Assembly: GCA_022570975.1 (NCBI GenBank)
Contig: JACZYS010000040.1
Location: 1,289 to 14,601, forward strand
Length of the DNA: 13,313 bases
Direction of reading: 5' to 3'
DNA from: Candidatus Zixiibacteriota bacterium
GTDB taxonomy: Bacteria > Zixibacteria > MSB-5A5 > GN15 > FEB-12
Shown here: positions 1-7,533 of the stretch, piece after piece
Position numbering within the stretch: the first letter of the stretch is position 1
How the letters are laid out: every line of letters starts with the position of its first letter
The notes under the pieces: model-generated
What the model was told of the DNA's origin: nothing
Databases searched by the model: none
Seen by the model: only the letters and a program-made list of their open reading frames with translations
Position numbers and translations under genes: made by a program

Positions 1-2578
1 CTTCAGAGGCCAGACAGAAGGCATGATATGCCTGGGCTTTCAATAGATTTTCTTTATCATTTAATTCTTCGGCAACAGCGATGGCTCTTTGGGCGTTTTC
101 GCGACATTGTTCATATTCTTCATCGTAGTAATGGAGTTCCGCGAGAAAACAAAAAGACTCGGCCACTTCTCTTTTTAAATTAGCTTCCACAGAAACTTTA
201 AGCGCCTCTTCAAAATACTCTTTGGCCAGATGTGGCTGATTGCAGTAAAGATAGGCCATACCCAGATTCTGATTTGATTCTGTGATGATAAGCGGGAAAT
301 CCAGTTCTGTGGCAACTTTTAGCGTCTCTCTTGAGGTGGCAATGGAACGTTCATAATCTCCTGAATAGGTCAAAGAAACAGCCATGTTGTTCTGGGAAAT
401 GGCGTGGTCACCTTTGTCACCCAACTCAAGTTTTATAGCCGATGATTTTTCATATATCTCAATTGCTTTTTTATATTCCCCTTTGGTTTCATAAATCATG
501 GCCATGTTGTTATATTCTCTGGCCTGACCGGGGAGGTCCCCAAGTGAATTATAAATTTTTAAAGATTTCCTGTAATTCTCAAGGGCTTCATCGGGGTTGC
601 CCATAAGGTAGTGCATATTGCCGATAGAACCAATACAGCCTCCCTGAAGAGCAACGTTTTTATTTTTTTTGGCTATTACCAGAAGTTTTTGAAAAATTTC
701 AAGAGCTTTTTTATTTTCGCCTTTTCTGGCCAAGACAACGGCGATATTTTTTTGTGCATCCAGGGCTTGATGTTCGTCATCCTGCAGTCTGTTTATCTCA
801 AGCACTCTTTTGAACATCTTTAAGGCATCATCAAAGAGCGACCTTCTCTGGGCAATCACTATTAATGAGCCCAGTGCAGCTGCTTCGCCATCAAGGTCAC
901 CAGTCTCTCTTGAAATATCCAGTGCCTGATTACTATATTCTTTGGCTTCATCCCAGTTTGACTGTTTTTCATGTGATTTTGCCAGTAGTTTATATATTAC
1001 CGCCTGGTCTGCTTTTTGGTGCTTCGTTCTGGCTTCTTCCAAAATTTCTTTTAATTCTTTGTTGGCCAGATCCCATTTACCTTTGTAAATATGAATTTCG
1101 GCAATTCCAATTCTGGCCGCCATCAGTGTTGATTCTAACTTGAAAGCCTGATTAAAAAGCCCCAATGCAACTTCCACATCAGAGCTGTCTTTTTTGGTTT
1201 CAAATGCAAATTTGCCCCTCAAGTAATATTCATAGGCTTGAGAATCTTGTGCTTCAGGCCGTCCTACCTGATTGATATCAATAACTCTGGTGGAGACATC
1301 AAAAGCCTGAATAATGCCACTGGCCAGCGACTGTTTTATTCTTGGGAGGTTGTCATAGGTTTCTTCCCATCGATCAGCCCAGAGGTTTTCATCGGTAGCT
1401 ACATTTATAAGCTCTGCGGACACTCTGATAGAATCTTTTGATTTGTGGATGGAGCCGTCAAGAATCATTTCAACCTGCAGTATTTTTGCAATCTCTTCTA
1501 ATTCTGCATCGGAATCCTTGAACTTGAGAATTTTTCTCATCGGGACAATCCTCAAACTGCCGACTCTGGTTAAATCAACAATTAAATCTTCGGTAATACC
1601 ATAACTGAGGAATTCATCATCCTCTGAACCCAGGTTTTTGAGATATAGGACAGCCAAAGATTTGGCTTTTGCACCAATCATTGACCGCGTCTGTGTAATG
1701 AATGTAGGTGTATCTGTTGTTGATTGGAGAGCCTCCAGAGCAGATAACATTTCATCAATTTTCTGGTACCGAACGGCAGGGTCTTTGGCAATTGCCTTGT
1801 CTATAATATTCTGGATGGCAGGGGGAGCGGTATCGTTAAACTTTGTAATCGGGTCAGGAACATCATTGACCACGGCGTGAAGCATGGCCGGTACGTTTGC
1901 TCTTTTAAATGGGGAGTGTCCGGTTATCATTTCGTATAAGACAACTCCTACTGAAAAGATATCTGAACGGTTATCTGCTTCAACACCCTGACATTGCTCC
2001 GGAGACATATAACTGGCCGTGCCCATTACTGTTCCTGCTCTGGTGAGCTTGGGGTCATCGTCGGCTTTGGCCAGTCCAAAATCTAAGATTTTGGCATGAC
2101 CGGAATTATTGACAATTACATTGTCCGGCTTAATATCTCTGTGAATTATACCCAGATCATGGGCAGCTTTGAGTCCGCTGCATATCTGGATAATTATTTT
2201 TATTGCATACTCAACGGAAAGAATTCCTTCGGATAGAATTTCTTTGAGCGACTTCCCCTGAAGATATTCCATGGCAATGTAGAGGCGGTCCTCAAATTTG
2301 GAAAAATCAAATACGGTTATAATATTTTGGTGATTTAAGGCCGCAGCAGACTGCGCCTCTCTTATGAATCTTTCTTTAAAAGCTTCATCCGATGCAAAGT
2401 GAGGCGGAAGAAATTTTAGGACTAGTCTTCTATTAAGCTTTGTATCCTGAGCAATGAAGACCTCACCCATCCCCCCGGCTCCGGCGGATGAAATAATCTC
2501 ATAATGATCTATCTTCGTTCCGGGAGCTAAGACTATGAAAGACCGAGTTTTATCTCCCTCATCAAAATCTGCGACCAA
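1..2578 (-). CDS. Ser/Thr protein kinase with TolB-like domain and TPR array (C-terminus cut by window edge)
   Basis: Predicted cytosolic eukaryotic-type protein kinase; 859 codons are visible, open from base 2578 to the window edge with no stop, so the C-terminus is missing. Kinase domain about 24-285: glycine loop GAGGMG (33-38), Lys55, Glu74, HRDIKPDN (146-153), DFG (166-168) and MSPE (191-194), so all catalytic residues are present. The usual VAxK motif reads LVLK. Residues about 306-412 match the TolB/FlgO-like domain found with adenylate cyclases and kinases (SLAVLYLKNL, then LDGSIHKSKD and NLWADRW). TPRs run from about 450 to the edge. I see no signal peptide or membrane helix, unlike PknB-type receptors. 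The start is TTG at 2578: an in-frame TGA lies at 2596-2594, GGAG (2589-2586) sits 7 bases upstream, and no ATG precedes the glycine loop. The family signals through Ser/Thr phosphorylation; substrates are unknown. The TPRs probably bind protein partners. The gene is divergent from the secreted dockerin gene. Confidence 0.93.
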   Translation of the reverse strand, partial: MVADFDEGDKTRSFIVLAPGTKIDHYEIISSAGAGGMGEVFIAQDTKLNRRLVLKFLPPHFASDEAFKERFIREAQSAAALNHQNIITVFDFSKFEDRLYIAMEYLQGKSLKEILSEGILSVEYAIKIIIQICSGLKAAHDLGIIHRDIKPDNVIVNNSGHAKILDFGLAKADDDPKLTRAGTVMGTASYMSPEQCQGVEADNRSDIFSVGVVLYEMITGHSPFKRANVPAMLHAVVNDVPDPITKFNDTAPPAIQNIIDKAIAKDPAVRYQKIDEMLSALEALQSTTDTPTFITQTRSMIGAKAKSLAVLYLKNLGSEDDEFLSYGITEDLIVDLTRVGSLRIVPMRKILKFKDSDAELEEIAKILQVEMILDGSIHKSKDSIRVSAELINVATDENLWADRWEETYDNLPRIKQSLASGIIQAFDVSTRVIDINQVGRPEAQDSQAYEYYLRGKFAFETKKDSSDVEVALGLFNQAFKLESTLMAARIGIAEIHIYKGKWDLANKELKEILEEARTKHQKADQAVIYKLLAKSHEKQSNWDEAKEYSNQALDISRETGDLDGEAAALGSLIVIAQRRSLFDDALKMFKRVLEINRLQDDEHQALDAQKNIAVVLARKGENKKALEIFQKLLVIAKKNKNVALQGGCIGSIGNMHYLMGNPDEALENYRKSLKIYNSLGDLPGQAREYNNMAMIYETKGEYKKAIEIYEKSSAIKLELGDKGDHAISQNNMAVSLTYSGDYERSIATSRETLKVATELDFPLIITESNQNLGMAYLYCNQPHLAKEYFEEALKVSVEANLKREVAESFCFLAELHYYDEEYEQCRENAQRAIAVAEELNDKENLLKAQAYHAFCLASE
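2..1081 (-). repeat. Nine TPR units in exact 40-residue (120 bp) register
   Basis: Inside the kinase gene, residues 500-859 divide into nine consecutive units of exactly 40 residues with no insertion or deletion. Units begin at 500, 540, 580 and so on to 820, typically with G-[D/E/N]-x-x-x-A. The small residue at position +5 recurs at 505, 545, 585, 625, 665, 705, 745, 785 and 825 (Ala, except Ser745 and Cys825). An earlier TPR has its equivalent Ala at 471, 34 residues before 505, the classic TPR spacing. The 40-residue spacing resembles the longer TPR class seen in kinesin light chain and Rap/NPR-type proteins. The DNA units have diverged, so this is protein-level repetition. The array continues beyond the window. 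Confidence 0.9.
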
Positions 2579-2602
2579 CTCAAGACTCCAAAATCAGAAT
2601 TT

Positions 2603-2632
2603 ATTATCGTTAGTATTTGTAGGCCATGAAAA
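2603..2632 (-). promoter_or_regulatory. Possible sigma70-like promoter of the kinase gene
   Basis: On the minus strand, TTTTCA (2632-2627) and GATAAT (2608-2603) are separated by 18 bases. Transcription would begin near 2596, giving a leader of about 18 bases that still contains the GGAG ribosome site before the TTG start. The -10 matches five of six consensus bases and the -35 four of six. In AT-rich DNA this is only suggestive. Confidence 0.3.
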
Positions 2633-2670
2633 GATAGTATGAGAATGACCAAAATGCAACGCAAATGGTT

Positions 2671-2684
2671 GAGATTCTAATCTC
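2671..2684. repeat. Interrupted palindrome GAGATT-CT-AATCTC
   Basis: A perfect 6-base inverted repeat with a 2-base centre lies in the divergent region, about 95 bases upstream of the kinase start and 70 bases upstream of the plus-strand -35. The 2-base centre is too tight for a stable RNA hairpin of full stem length, so a dimeric protein binding site is the more natural reading. A match this short can arise by chance. Confidence 0.35.
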
Positions 2685-2753
2685 CAAACTCAAATTGCTA
2701 AGATGACCAATATTGCTCAAAGAGCTATAAGTTGCGTATTTAATACAATTTCC

Positions 2754-2781
2754 TTGACAATTTTCAAAATTTTGGTAAATT
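2754..2781 (+). promoter_or_regulatory. Likely sigma70-like promoter of the dockerin protein gene
   Basis: A perfect TTGACA (2754-2759) is followed after 16 bases by TAAATT (2776-2781), a four-of-six match to TATAAT. The predicted start near 2788 leaves a leader of about 95 bases containing both CAATTGAT copies and the ribosome site. The perfect -35 makes this the better-supported promoter of this divergent pair. Confidence 0.5.
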
Positions 2782-2883
2782 TTACTTAAACTTAACTAAA
2801 TTAAACCAGCATTTCAATTGATATCAGTGCAATTGATTCTGGATCTGAGTTCAACAATTTTAATATTGTGTGGGGTTTGTTGA

Positions 2884-5800
2884 TTGAAAACAATTAGGGC
2901 TTTCAAATCACTTTTCCTTTTCTGCTTAATCGGACTTAGTCACGCATCTGGGGCACAAGCACAGGGTTCAATCTCTGTTAATTCTGTTGATGGAGAAACT
3001 GCACCCGGATATCTTGTAACCGGTCAGCCTATCTCCTTCAATCTCAGATTCACAAATAACTCACCTGATAACATAGTTGGATCATTCAATGGATTCAGAA
3101 TTTATTCCCCTGATGGTGCAAACTGGGTTACAACTGTTGGTACTAAGGAAGATGAGCTTACTTGGTTTTCATTTTATGATGGTGGTTTTTTTGTAAATGG
3201 TTTTAGCATAACAGGAATGGATGCAGACACAATTGGTTTTGGAGGCTTTCAACAGGATTCTTCAGGTGTACCTTCAGGGTATGATGATATCTTTGCACAT
3301 ATAACAATTGGTCCACTCAGTAGTGCCGATGACGGAAAGACCATATGTATAGATTCATCTTTCTACCGCCCGTCAAATGCCTGGGGTTGGGCCACAGATA
3401 CTTCGATAATTTTCCCTGATTGGTCAGGCCCTCATTGTTTCACAATCTGTACGCGAGGTGTGACTCTTGACTTCCCTGCCGGCAGCAGACCCTCAATTCA
3501 GGAAGTTACCAGTTTCGACTGGAGCTCCAACTGTATGGGAAGTTTTTTTAAGATTGCCATGGCAAATGATACAGCCCTTACTGATATATTCTGGACGAGA
3601 GAACTAACTGCTACAACAGTAGAATATGATGGACCAATTCTAACACCCGAGCAGATCTATTACTGGTCAGTAAAAGAATATGAAAATGAAAACAGCAGTT
3701 TTGGACCTTATCATTCTTCTCACTCGTTTTTCCTGCTTGCGCCCCTTGATACTCTATTGGCACCAAATCTGATATTTCCCGGCGATGGTGATTCGATAGC
3801 CTTGCCGGAAACTTTCAGTTGGTCTCTTGTAACTGGAAACAAGAAATACCAGGTTAAAGTGTTAAACTCTGATAAGTCTAACGTTGTATTTAGCGGTGAA
3901 ACAAACTCAGAAAACCTTTTCATGCCAGACCTGCCGGTTTTTGAACCTGACAGTACTTTTTTCTGGAGGGTAGCAGCCGTTGATTCCAGCAATTTCATCG
4001 GATTTTGGAGCACTGACTTTGAGTTTACTATAAAATCTATTGTTTTTCCTCCAAGTGCGCCAACCAACTTAAAACCGGACAGCACGGTTACCGGATTTAT
4101 TGGTTTCAGCTGGGGCTTGGTAACTGGCGCAGGGAGCTATGACCTTCAGTTTTCGATCGACCCCGCATATGCAACTCCAGCCGGTACATTTTTGCTGGAA
4201 GGAATACCTGACACAACTCATACAATAAACAGATCAACTACTCAAACCACTTATTGGAGAGTGAGAGCTTGTAACTCAGCCGGATGCAGTGGATGGACAG
4301 ACGGCACTGCCGTGGGTCCGGAATTGCTGGCTTGTTTAACAAATGCAGTAATTAATGTTAACTCTGACCAGTTTGACGTAGATGAAAACGATCTGCTTTC
4401 TTTAACAGCCACACTAGGTGGAAACTGTATAGATGGAGTTACCGGTAAATGGTTTGTTGACGCAGTTGAAGTATCATCATTTGCTTTTGATACATTAGAC
4501 GTATCAGCAGTAGTCGCATCTCCAATATTGTCAACTGATGTTCCCGGAACATATTCCGTCCAGGTAATAGCTGTTGCCAATCTGGATACTGTTCTGTCTC
4601 AAATAGTTGACTACACTGTCAACGCTGTTGTGGAAAATCCGGCTTATCAATTGAAAATTTCAGCCTCAGAATCATCTGTCCCCACCAATGGAGGTGTCTC
4701 AGTTATTGAGGTGGAGGTACAGGACAATCTTGGCAATCGATTATATTCTGATGCAGGACGAACTATTGATTTTACACTGACAGGCACAGGCTCTCTTAAC
4801 AGTACCACTGAGACTTCCTCTGACGGGCTGGTTTCGGTAGACTACACTTCCTCCACAACTGCAGAAACAATAAAAATACTCGCAGAATCATCAGGGCTGA
4901 TAAGTGATTCGCTGGAAATTATAGTTTATCCAAATGATCTTATTTTGATGAAAGAGTATTTTCTGGCCTTGATGCCTGTTCTGGAAGATTTGAGACTTCA
5001 CTTCATATCCGGAAATCCATCTTTGAGCAGCCAATATTCTACAACTCCAATTTATGATTTCTATAACAATAAGATTGACATAGGCTCACCCACAACAACC
5101 GACACCTCATCTTTTAGAAGATTACTTGCTTCTTTAGATATAGTTCTTCAGAATTATTACCATTCTACCTTCCAATTGCACCCTTATGACAATGACTTTA
5201 CCAATACATATAGTCAGGAAGCGAACTGGAATGATAATGTTAAGAATTTGCAGCAACTCTTAACTCCGCTTCTTAACGTTAGTGAAATTGGATACTCGCT
5301 GCTTCATCAATTGCCTGATGTACAGATTGGCACATTGACTTTAGAAGATATTGCACGTGATAATCTTCGAAGTTTGAGTCAACGTGGCGGTAATTTGATA
5401 AATAATGTTGCTGCTTCCAAAGCATCGGAATTCAGCAGATTAGGCTTACAGAACATATATGAAAATGTATTAATCGACACAAAAGATTCTCTTGATGATG
5501 GTTCTTTACCATCCGACGTAATCAGCAATGAAGGAATCAGAAAAGCTGCAAGTGACCGGGCGCTTAGTGAATATGTCATAGCTTCTGATCCGGATTTGCT
5601 CAACCTTGTAACTCTTGCAGAAAATGGAACTTTCACCGGCGATTTCACAACCCTTATGGCAGAAGTCGCTGATATTCTGGCTATTTTTAAGGCAAACGGA
5701 GAAATTACATCATCCCAATTACAGAGTCTGGATTTAATTTCAGAGAGCAGCTATTACCTTGGATTGTTGAACTCTTTACCCCAAGACATAAGTCAACAGT

Positions 5801-7107
5801 TTGCTCTTGTTATAGATATTGGGAACCAAATCCTGCTTAATGAAAAATATTCCGATGCCCTTGAATTATCCACTGAATATGGTGGTAACCTGCAAATTGG
5901 ATTAGCAGCCTTTGCGGAAAAACCGTTTGGCAATCCTGCAATTATTCCAATTGGAGAAACGGAAGAGTCTCTTCTAATATCTAACAAGCAAGCTCTCAAG
6001 CATTTCACGTTAACTCCTGTAGATAAAGAGCTCCATGCTTCCCGTCTTGCAGCAGTAAAGATTGAAATTGATAATTATGAAATTCTAGTTAGAGGAGGCA
6101 CTACCCTTCTAAAGGCCGTACAGACCAGTGAAACAGTACCTGAGTTTGAGCAGCAAGCCATTACTGCGGTTACAGCAATTGTTGATTCAGACAATTCATT
6201 GACTCAGACATTCACAAATTTGCAAGGAACCATTTATTCTATTTCATACACTGCTTCATCCACTGTGCCTGAATTCGAAAGTTCATATAATTCAATGAGT
6301 TCAAGTTTAAGCAGTTCTGCGCAAGTTCGCGATCTATTCAATTTCTATATGACATTTGCTTTTGCCGATACTTCTAATGCAGAAGCTGTAGACCTGGCAA
6401 TAAGCTATGGCAATTTAGCGCTTGCAACAACTGAGAATTCTGAAGATGAAATTAGCTCACTGTTCTCGACCACTTTCTCAGTATCAGCCGCTCCTGCGGT
6501 AATGGTTTCTTCAGTAGAATATACCGTTCCGGAATTTGATACTCCGCCACCATTAGGACCATCCCTATTTTCACCGTCTGGACTAGATACCGCATTCGTA
6601 ATCTCATTCTGGGTGCTAAACAATGGTTCAGGAAATGCAGAGAACGGATTTGTTAAAGCAATTTCGGATAAACAAACTACTCTTTCTATAGCAGATTCTT
6701 CAATTGATATCGGCACGCTTGCAGCGGGAGACAGCGTTCTTGTTGAATTTGAAGCCGTTTTTGACCCCGACGCTATTGACTTTGAAAAAGGATATGCCTG
6801 GTCAGTTATCAACGTAGTTCCTGTGTTATCAAACGGTATTTCCGTACCGACCACTTTGGTCATTGACATAATTCTTGGGTGCTGCGATAAACCGGGCGAT
6901 TTCACCGGCGACGGTCAATTAAATATTGTTGACTTGACTTCTACAGTCAGCTGGTTGTTCAAAGACGGAGCGGGACCGGCCTGTCCAGAGGATGCCGATG
7001 TTAATGATGATTGCGCTTTGAATATCCAGGATCTGACTTACAGAGTTAACTTCTTTTTCAAGGGCGGAGCAGCTTTGAAATGCGGTTGCGTTGGCTTGGG
7101 ACTATAA
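2884..7107 (+). CDS. Large secreted multidomain protein with C-terminal dockerin
   Basis: A 1407-residue exported protein, probably acting outside the cell or on its surface; specific role unknown. The start is TTG at 2884: the codon just before is an in-frame TGA, and GGGG (2872-2875) lies 8 bases upstream. Order: signal peptide 1-27 (cut near AQA|QGS); unknown beta-rich domain about 28-192 with Cys185 and Cys189 near its end; three fibronectin III-like modules about 193-287, 294-387 and 388-478, two carrying a FWRV or YWRV strand; Ig-like module about 480-580; invasin/Big_1-like module about 588-684 (VEVQDNLGNR); mostly helical Ser/Thr/Asn-rich region about 684-1220, unassigned; CARDB-like module about 1225-1331; dockerin 1333-1402. 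There is no catalytic signature, glycosidase domain, membrane anchor or other sorting tail. The dockerin implies docking to a cohesin, which I do not see in this window. The gene appears monocistronic, with its own promoter and terminator. Module boundaries are by eye. Confidence 0.9.
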   Translation: MKTIRAFKSLFLFCLIGLSHASGAQAQGSISVNSVDGETAPGYLVTGQPISFNLRFTNNSPDNIVGSFNGFRIYSPDGANWVTTVGTKEDELTWFSFYDGGFFVNGFSITGMDADTIGFGGFQQDSSGVPSGYDDIFAHITIGPLSSADDGKTICIDSSFYRPSNAWGWATDTSIIFPDWSGPHCFTICTRGVTLDFPAGSRPSIQEVTSFDWSSNCMGSFFKIAMANDTALTDIFWTRELTATTVEYDGPILTPEQIYYWSVKEYENENSSFGPYHSSHSFFLLAPLDTLLAPNLIFPGDGDSIALPETFSWSLVTGNKKYQVKVLNSDKSNVVFSGETNSENLFMPDLPVFEPDSTFFWRVAAVDSSNFIGFWSTDFEFTIKSIVFPPSAPTNLKPDSTVTGFIGFSWGLVTGAGSYDLQFSIDPAYATPAGTFLLEGIPDTTHTINRSTTQTTYWRVRACNSAGCSGWTDGTAVGPELLACLTNAVINVNSDQFDVDENDLLSLTATLGGNCIDGVTGKWFVDAVEVSSFAFDTLDVSAVVASPILSTDVPGTYSVQVIAVANLDTVLSQIVDYTVNAVVENPAYQLKISASESSVPTNGGVSVIEVEVQDNLGNRLYSDAGRTIDFTLTGTGSLNSTTETSSDGLVSVDYTSSTTAETIKILAESSGLISDSLEIIVYPNDLILMKEYFLALMPVLEDLRLHFISGNPSLSSQYSTTPIYDFYNNKIDIGSPTTTDTSSFRRLLASLDIVLQNYYHSTFQLHPYDNDFTNTYSQEANWNDNVKNLQQLLTPLLNVSEIGYSLLHQLPDVQIGTLTLEDIARDNLRSLSQRGGNLINNVAASKASEFSRLGLQNIYENVLIDTKDSLDDGSLPSDVISNEGIRKAASDRALSEYVIASDPDLLNLVTLAENGTFTGDFTTLMAEVADILAIFKANGEITSSQLQSLDLISESSYYLGLLNSLPQDISQQFALVIDIGNQILLNEKYSDALELSTEYGGNLQIGLAAFAEKPFGNPAIIPIGETEESLLISNKQALKHFTLTPVDKELHASRLAAVKIEIDNYEILVRGGTTLLKAVQTSETVPEFEQQAITAVTAIVDSDNSLTQTFTNLQGTIYSISYTASSTVPEFESSYNSMSSSLSSSAQVRDLFNFYMTFAFADTSNAEAVDLAISYGNLALATTENSEDEISSLFSTTFSVSAAPAVMVSSVEYTVPEFDTPPPLGPSLFSPSGLDTAFVISFWVLNNGSGNAENGFVKAISDKQTTLSIADSSIDIGTLAAGDSVLVEFEAVFDPDAIDFEKGYAWSVINVVPVLSNGISVPTTLVIDIILGCCDKPGDFTGDGQLNIVDLTSTVSWLFKDGAGPACPEDADVNDDCALNIQDLTYRVNFFFKGGAALKCGCVGLGL
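6880..7089 (+). other. Dockerin domain: two calcium-binding F-hand loops with six cysteines
   Basis: Two duplicated 12-residue loops are visible in the dockerin protein. Loop 1 runs Asp1339-Asp1350 with ligands D1339, T1341, D1343, Q1345 (backbone), N1347 and D1350. Loop 2 runs Asp1372-Asp1383 with D1372, N1374, D1376, A1378 (backbone), N1380 and D1383. Each is followed by a Leu-Thr helix ending in a Gly-rich turn (KDG, KGG). Cysteines 1333, 1334, 1367, 1377, 1400 and 1402 frame the domain. Cys1377 occupies loop position 6, where Gly is usual. The cysteines suggest an extracellular disulfide-stapled dockerin. Confidence 0.85.
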
Positions 7108-7227
7108 TCTCATTATATTGACGCACTGAAACATATAATCTGATCACCGGCTTGTTCATATATTTCAAGTATTTCCTACTTTTATTTGAATTGACGAATT
7201 ATGCTCAATTGACTAATTTATCAACTG

Positions 7228-7263
7228 AAGAGAAGTAACGCGTTTGGTTAATTCTCTTTTTTT
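7228..7263 (+). terminator. Rho-independent terminator of the dockerin protein gene
   Basis: The outer stem AAGAGAA (7228-7234) pairs with TTCTCTT (7252-7258). After one G-A mismatch, an inner stem TAAC (7236-7239) pairs with GTTA (7247-7250) around the 7-base loop GCGTTTG. A run of seven T (7257-7263) follows. It lies about 120 bases after the dockerin stop and before the next operon, so the two are separate transcription units. Confidence 0.8.
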
Positions 7264-7267
7264 GAAA

Positions 7268-7295
7268 TTGAACTTTGACCAGGAAACATTAGAAT
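7268..7295 (+). promoter_or_regulatory. Possible promoter of the three-gene envelope operon
   Basis: TTGAAC (7268-7273) and TAGAAT (7290-7295) are 16 bases apart, immediately after the upstream terminator. Transcription would start near 7302, only a few bases before the ATG at 7306, giving a nearly leaderless message. That agrees with the absence of a good ribosome site before this gene. The call rests on position and partial consensus only. Confidence 0.3.
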
Positions 7296-7305
7296 ATTTA
7301 GAGTT

Positions 7306-7533
7306 ATGAAATATCTACAAAACTTTCTCAGAATTATGACAATCTGTCTTCTACTTATCCTTATCAGCTATGATTATGCTCATTCTTACATTGACCCGTC
7401 AACGGGAAGTTATATTATTCAGATCATGATCGCCGGACTTCTTGGTGCCCTTTATGCTTTAAAATCTTACTGGAGACAGATTAAAGCTTTTTTCAGCAAG
7501 AAAAGTGAAGAGACAAAGGAGGACTCAAATTAA
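7306..7533 (+). CDS. Small membrane protein with YIDPSTGS motif
   Basis: 75 residues. A hydrophobic N-terminal segment (about 8-22) looks like a signal peptide ending near AHS|YIDP. The motif YIDPSTGS (28-35) follows, then a single membrane helix (about 36-56), a basic stretch (WRQIKAFFSKK) and an acidic, charged tail. I recognise this as the widespread short protein family typified by an AYIDPGTGS-like segment before one membrane span; its biochemical role is unknown. The polarity suggests the motif lies at the outer face of the inner membrane with the charged tail in the cytosol. It is first in a tight operon: its TAA directly abuts the ATG of the methyltransferase gene, whose AAGGAGG ribosome site (7516-7522) lies inside this gene, so the two are probably translationally coupled. 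No good ribosome site precedes its own ATG. It may hold the other two products at the membrane, but that is inference. Confidence 0.85.
   Translation: MKYLQNFLRIMTICLLLILISYDYAHSYIDPSTGSYIIQIMIAGLLGALYALKSYWRQIKAFFSKKSEETKEDSN

Larger units (their letters stand above)
2579..2883. other. Divergent intergenic region between the kinase and dockerin genes
   Basis: This 305-base AT-rich stretch holds no convincing gene. It contains candidate promoters for both neighbours, an interrupted palindrome (2671-2684), and two copies of CAATTGAT (2815-2822 and 2830-2837) whose starts are 15 bases apart, downstream of the plus-strand -10. The palindrome and the repeats could be regulator sites, but nothing identifies a regulator. 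Confidence 0.6.

Noticed and set aside
611..1880. Several plus-strand open frames of 67-92 codons between 611 and 1880
   Set aside because: They lie antisense to the kinase-TPR gene, whose minus-strand frame is continuously open with clear family motifs. Their translations are low-quality, with no domain, ribosome site or neighbour logic.
3720..6905. Minus-strand open frames within the dockerin protein gene, including one of 166 codons at 6405-6905
   Set aside because: They are shadows of a long plus-strand frame with a signal peptide, recognisable modules and a dockerin. Their compositions mirror the Ser/Thr-rich coding strand.
6880..7089. The dockerin as evidence for a cellulosome
   Set aside because: The window has no glycoside hydrolase, carbohydrate-binding module or cohesin, and dockerins occur in many non-cellulosomal secreted proteins.
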